DNA of 10,003 nt from Verrucomicrobiia bacterium (GTDB lineage Bacteria; Verrucomicrobiota; Verrucomicrobiia; Limisphaerales; Palsa-1400), in NCBI GenBank assembly GCA_025934545.1, contig JAICXV010000027.1, positions 1 to 10,003 of the forward strand, in the 5' to 3' direction. Within the stretch, counting starts at the first letter, position 1. Each line of letters opens with the position of its first letter. This document shows positions 6,909-10,003 of the stretch, one piece after another. The notes under the pieces are model-generated. The model had not been told where the DNA came from. It made no database searches and saw nothing but the letters and a program-made list of their open reading frames with translations. A program made the position numbers and the translations under genes.

Positions 6909-9158
6909 TTAGGGCCGAGCCTTGATGCGGGCGATGTTTCTGCGATCAGCGCCATCAACCTTGTCGAAGGCGCCGCCGACCACAATATTTCCATCGGCTT
7001 GAACGGCGATTGATCGCACGACAGTCGTGATGCCGCGCGGGACAAACGTCGTATCCAAACTGCCGTCGCGATTCAATCGCGCAAGACAATCGACCGGTCG
7101 TCCGTCGAAGGAATGGAATGTTCCGCCGATCACAATTTTCCCGTCACTTTGCAGCGCCAATCCCTGCACGCTGCTGTTCGCACCCGCGCCGATATTGAAG
7201 GTATTGTCCACTGTGCCGTCCGGATTCAAACGCGCGACGCCGTGCATCGTCGTGTCGGCGACTTTATCGAATGAACCGACGATGACAATTTTGTCGTCCG
7301 GTTGCACGAGCAGAGAGAACAAACGCTTGTTCGGGTTCGGAGCAAAGCTGCGGTCACGTTGGCCATCGGGATTGATTCGCGCCAAATGTAATCTTCGCCC
7401 ACCACCGATGCCGGTAAACTCGCCGCCAATGAGCAATTGATTATTCCGCTGCATCGCAAAGCTCCAGATATGTCCGTTGACGCCAGTGACTGAAGGCATC
7501 GGTCTGCCGGAATAATCCAACCTTGCGAGGTGATTAAATTTTGTGCCGTGAAAAGACATCGGCGCGCCGCCGATATAAATCGCGGCCGAGGTCGCCAAAA
7601 TCGCACGGATATCATCGGACTTATCACTTGAGCAATCGAAGCCGCGATCAACGGTTAAATCCGGGTTGAGACGGACTAGGCCTTTTTGTTTTTGTCCATT
7701 GACAGTATTGAAGCGGCCGCCGAGAAGGATTTTACCGTCGCGCTGCATGGCGATGGACTGAATTTCGCCGTCGGGTTGGACGGTACTTTTTGGATCGACG
7801 CTACCGTCGCGATTCAGCCGAACGAAGCCGACATGGCGTTGGCCGTTGAATTCGGTAAAGTGTCCGCCGACGAGGAGTTTGCCGTCGGGCTGAATGGCGA
7901 GGGCGCGGACTTCGACGTTCGCGCCGGAACCTGGATTGAACGACAGGTCGACCAGAGCGCCGGGGTTGGTCAATGTTTTCGGCGCGGCCGATGATCCGGA
8001 CTGCGTGGGCGTAGCGTCGTTTGTGCTCGTGGTAGATTTTTTGGGTGGCGAAACGCTTTCACGCTCAACGTTTGTGTTTTCGACTGCCGCCATCTCGTTT
8101 GTCGCCGGCACTACGGTGGCGGTCGGTTTGGATTTGAACCATGCCGCTGCTCCCACCGCAGCGACGATCACCACCGCAATCAATACTCCAGCGACGCGTC
8201 GCGGTGGCGACCGCTCTGGCAATTCAGTTACGACGGGCGCTCCGACAACAGTCGTCGGGTTAACCGGCGGAATGCTGGTCGCGGTCAGGCCAATCCACTC
8301 GGCGACGGCGCGCGCCGAAGGTGGACGCTTCTCCGGTTCCTTCGACAGACACGCCATGATCATCGCGCGCACGTCTCGCGGAATCTCGTTTTGTAATTCA
8401 AATTCTTCGAGGCGATCGGTGATGGGCGTTGCGGCAACTGTTCGCGCCTGGTGAGCAACGTCTCCAACGTAAAACGGCGTGCGGCTGGTCAGCAGTTCGT
8501 AGAGCGTCGCGCCCAATGCATAAATGTCATCGGGAATTCCCGCCGGCAAACCTTCCAATTGCTGCGGGCTCATGTAAGCGATCGTTCCGCCAGCCCAATA
8601 ACCTTTCGGATGCGCGGTCGAATACGGTTCGGTCATCAACGCTGCCAGGCCGAAGTCCGCGAGTTTTAATCGCCCCTTCGCGTCGAGCATCATATTCGAC
8701 GGCTTGAGATCGCGGTGAATCACGTCTTCGCCATGCGCATAGTCGAGCGCATCACAAAGTTGTTTGACGATCGGCTGGAGAAATTCCCAGGTGAAAATGC
8801 ATTTCGGCTGCTGCGATTGAAGCTGCGCGAGGTCCATGCCGTCCACGAATTCCATCGAGATAAACGCCAACTCGTCGGGTGCTTCGTAGAGATCGTGGAT
8901 GCGAATGATGTTCGGATGGGTCAGCTTGCGGCTCTTCTGCGTTTCTTTGCGAAGATTGGTCAGCGCATTTAGGTCGTTGCGGAAGGCGTTCGACAAGAAC
9001 TTCAGCGCGACGCGTTCGTTGAGCCGTTCATCCTGCGCCACCCAAACCGTTCCCATGCCGCCCTGGCCGATTTGTTTCAGCAACGAATAGCGCCCACCAC
9101 CAACCAAATGACCGGGAGCAAAACTTGAAACATCCTCTTCGTCCGACGCATTGGGCAT
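6909..9158 (-). CDS. Receptor-like Ser/Thr protein kinase with delta-60 repeat sensor domain
   Basis: This 749-residue protein has three parts. Residues 24-290 are a Hanks-type Ser/Thr kinase: glycine loop GQGGMG (31-36), Lys53 in VALKF, Glu72 of helix C, catalytic HRDLKPSN (148-155, Asp150), DFG (168-170) and SPQQ (197-200) in place of APE. All residues needed for activity are present. Residues 323-340 form the only membrane helix, followed by a Ser/Thr/Pro-rich linker (about 345-400). Residues 403-749 hold seven delta-60 repeats. The kinase should thus be cytoplasmic and the repeats periplasmic or exposed. Family knowledge suggests phosphorylation of cytoplasmic targets in response to a signal sensed by the outer domain; ligand and targets are unknown. 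A prepilin-like gene lies 66 bp upstream on the same strand and may be cotranscribed. No clear Shine-Dalgarno precedes ATG 9158. Confidence 0.95.
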   Translation of the reverse strand: MPNASDEEDVSSFAPGHLVGGGRYSLLKQIGQGGMGTVWVAQDERLNERVALKFLSNAFRNDLNALTNLRKETQKSRKLTHPNIIRIHDLYEAPDELAFISMEFVDGMDLAQLQSQQPKCIFTWEFLQPIVKQLCDALDYAHGEDVIHRDLKPSNMMLDAKGRLKLADFGLAALMTEPYSTAHPKGYWAGGTIAYMSPQQLEGLPAGIPDDIYALGATLYELLTSRTPFYVGDVAHQARTVAATPITDRLEEFELQNEIPRDVRAMIMACLSKEPEKRPPSARAVAEWIGLTATSIPPVNPTTVVGAPVVTELPERSPPRRVAGVLIAVVIVAAVGAAAWFKSKPTATVVPATNEMAAVENTNVERESVSPPKKSTTSTNDATPTQSGSSAAPKTLTNPGALVDLSFNPGSGANVEVRALAIQPDGKLLVGGHFTEFNGQRHVGFVRLNRDGSVDPKSTVQPDGEIQSIAMQRDGKILLGGRFNTVNGQKQKGLVRLNPDLTVDRGFDCSSDKSDDIRAILATSAAIYIGGAPMSFHGTKFNHLARLDYSGRPMPSVTGVNGHIWSFAMQRNNQLLIGGEFTGIGGGRRLHLARINPDGQRDRSFAPNPNKRLFSLLVQPDDKIVIVGSFDKVADTTMHGVARLNPDGTVDNTFNIGAGANSSVQGLALQSDGKIVIGGTFHSFDGRPVDCLARLNRDGSLDTTFVPRGITTVVRSIAVQADGNIVVGGAFDKVDGADRRNIARIKARP
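6912..7952 (-). repeat. Seven delta-60 repeats encoded in the kinase C-terminus
   Basis: The C-terminal 347 residues are seven imperfect repeats of about 40-54 residues with the consensus hhx-hAhQpDGKhhhGG-F-n-hARLNpDGSvD. Units run at about residues 417-455, 465-504, 516-553, 563-602, 612-651, 663-702 and 713-749. Unit 3 is degenerate: it lacks QPDGK and has TSAAIYIGGAP. The last unit stops at ARIKARP without the closing DGS turn. Seven units fit a seven-bladed beta-propeller, with the FNPG strand at 407-410 possibly closing the ring. The fold is inferred from repeat length and number. Confidence 0.85.
8139..8195 (-). other. Single transmembrane helix of the kinase
   Basis: Residues 322-340 (RVAGVLIAVVIVAAVGAAAW) form one uninterrupted hydrophobic helix, preceded by the basic PPRR. 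The positive-inside rule puts the N-terminal kinase in the cytoplasm and the delta-60 region outside. Confidence 0.85.
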
Positions 9159-9224
9159 GGCGGCGCTAGTGTTTCGTGAAAGATGAAAAGTGACAAGAAG
9201 GTTTGTAGACCGAGCTTCTGCCCT

Positions 9225-9980
9225 TTAAGGCCCGGTGCGCCACGTGTCGCACGAGAGTTCGCGTGCGACGAGCCAATCGCGCAAGTTAATCAACTGCGCA
9301 TGCCCATCGGCGTAGGCCGCTTGAAACCCAAGCGCGCCGTGCGCATCCGTCGGATCCGGCCAATCATAAACCGCCGCGGGATTGGTTTTGTTCCAATAAT
9401 TGTCGGCATGCACGATCAGAAACGTCCGGCTCGTGCCGGGAATAATGCCCTGCAGATTGAGATTGTTGCCCGCGTGCTTGCGCGAGATCACTTTGCGTTC
9501 GCTCTTTTTCTCCTGCACCGAACCCGGTGAGCCCGCGCGCGGCGAGTCGTTGAATCCCGCCCACCAGGCAAAATTTTCGTAGGTGTATCCGTACGGCGAA
9601 TTTTGGTTGGTCGCGAAATATTGGAGGTCCAAATATTCCAGGACACCTTTCGCGTTCGGCACTTTGGTACCGCGCACAGTATTCTGTGTGCTTGGGCAAA
9701 TGAAGGATTTCGTGTTCTTCACGTAATCGCCGTACATCCAGTTGTCGTTGTCATCGTAGTAACCGGTGTTGCCAGTGAAGAGGCCGTTCCAATCGCCGGC
9801 GTACATGACGCTGCCGATGCCGAGTTGTTTGAGGTTGCCGATGCAAACGATGCGACGCGATTTATCTTTGGCTTTGGCGAGCGCGGGCAAAAGCAGGCTG
9901 GCGAGGATTGCGATGATCGCAATGACCACGAGGAGTTCGATCAATGTGAATGCAAGGGCGCTCGAGCGTTGGGTTCTCAT
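9225..9980 (-). CDS. Type IV pilin-like / pseudopilin-like protein with N-methylation signal
   Basis: This 251-residue protein has a type III prepilin signal: a ten-residue basic leader, then [20 protein letters not shown] (11-30), with the conserved Glu at +5 of the mature chain (Glu15). The residue before the cut is Ala10 instead of the usual Gly. The helix runs into [21 protein letters not shown], here LPALAKAK (31-38) and CIGNLKQLG (46-54), the layout of the large pseudopilin-like families of Verrucomicrobiota and Planctomycetota. FICPS (93-97) and the closing [12 protein letters not shown] (221-232, H-x-DGH-like turn) are typical of their C-terminal domain. It would be processed by a prepilin peptidase and placed in the membrane or a pilus-like fibre. 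Such genes occur in many copies per genome and this copy's role is unknown. It is the first gene upstream of the kinase, 66 bp away. Confidence 0.93.
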   Translation of the reverse strand: MRTQRSSALAFTLIELLVVIAIIAILASLLLPALAKAKDKSRRIVCIGNLKQLGIGSVMYAGDWNGLFTGNTGYYDDNDNWMYGDYVKNTKSFICPSTQNTVRGTKVPNAKGVLEYLDLQYFATNQNSPYGYTYENFAWWAGFNDSPRAGSPGSVQEKKSERKVISRKHAGNNLNLQGIIPGTSRTFLIVHADNYWNKTNPAAVYDWPDPTDAHGALGFQAAYADGHAQLINLRDWLVARELSCDTWRTGP

Positions 9981-9985
9981 GCGTG

Positions 9986-9991
9986 TCCCCC
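9986..9991 (-). promoter_or_regulatory. Ribosome binding site for the prepilin-like gene
   Basis: On the - strand GGGGGA lies five bases before ATG 9980. It is an imperfect but purine-rich Shine-Dalgarno at the right distance and supports this start, which also puts the prepilin leader at a normal length. Confidence 0.5.
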
Positions 9992-10003
9992 AAGTCTGCT
10001 TGA

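Noticed and set aside
7894..8454. 186-codon + strand open frame opposite the kinase linker and kinase domain
   Set aside because: It is a shadow of the kinase gene; composition is Thr/Ala/Val-rich from reverse reading and it has no motifs.

Overview
The window looks like chromosomal DNA of a GC-rich bacterium, most likely a member of the Verrucomicrobiota (Pedosphaera/Limisphaerales-like). This is inferred from protein style only: a prepilin-like protein with the [12 protein letters not shown] N-terminus, a TMTC-like membrane protein with C-terminal TPRs, an arylsulfatase, and a receptor-like Ser/Thr kinase carrying delta-60 repeats. No rRNA or other taxonomic marker is present.

Layout. On the + strand are the 3' part of an arylsulfatase (1-999, cut by the window edge), a small charged hypothetical protein (1089-1406), a compact palindrome-rich element (about 1417-1602), and a polytopic membrane protein with TPRs (1530-3485) whose only usable start codon lies inside that element. 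On the - strand, read right to left, is a tight three-gene operon: aroB (5820-4738), an unknown 207-aa protein (4733-4110) and a trpG/pabA glutamine amidotransferase (4079-3510). This links the shikimate pathway to the chorismate branch point for tryptophan or folate. Divergent from aroB is a complete DUF1778/GNAT toxin-antitoxin pair of the TacA-TacT type (5906-6187 and 6180-6686), overlapping by 8 bp.

A 222-bp intergenic region follows. It holds a large bipartite stem-loop with a U-tract on the - strand (a likely terminator for the kinase gene) and a pyrimidine-rich tract. The right part, all - strand, carries a receptor-like Ser/Thr kinase (9158-6909) built as cytoplasmic kinase, one membrane helix, then seven delta-60 repeats that probably form a seven-bladed propeller outside the membrane. 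Upstream of it, 66 bp away, is a type IV pilin-like/type II secretion pseudopilin-like protein (9980-9225).

The least ordinary items are the kinase with its delta-60 propeller sensor, the repeat element that seems to supply the 5' end of the TPR gene, the unknown protein inside the aroB-trpG operon, and the long structured element after the kinase gene. The rest is recognisable metabolism or a known toxin-antitoxin family. I see no convincing new defence or mobile system.
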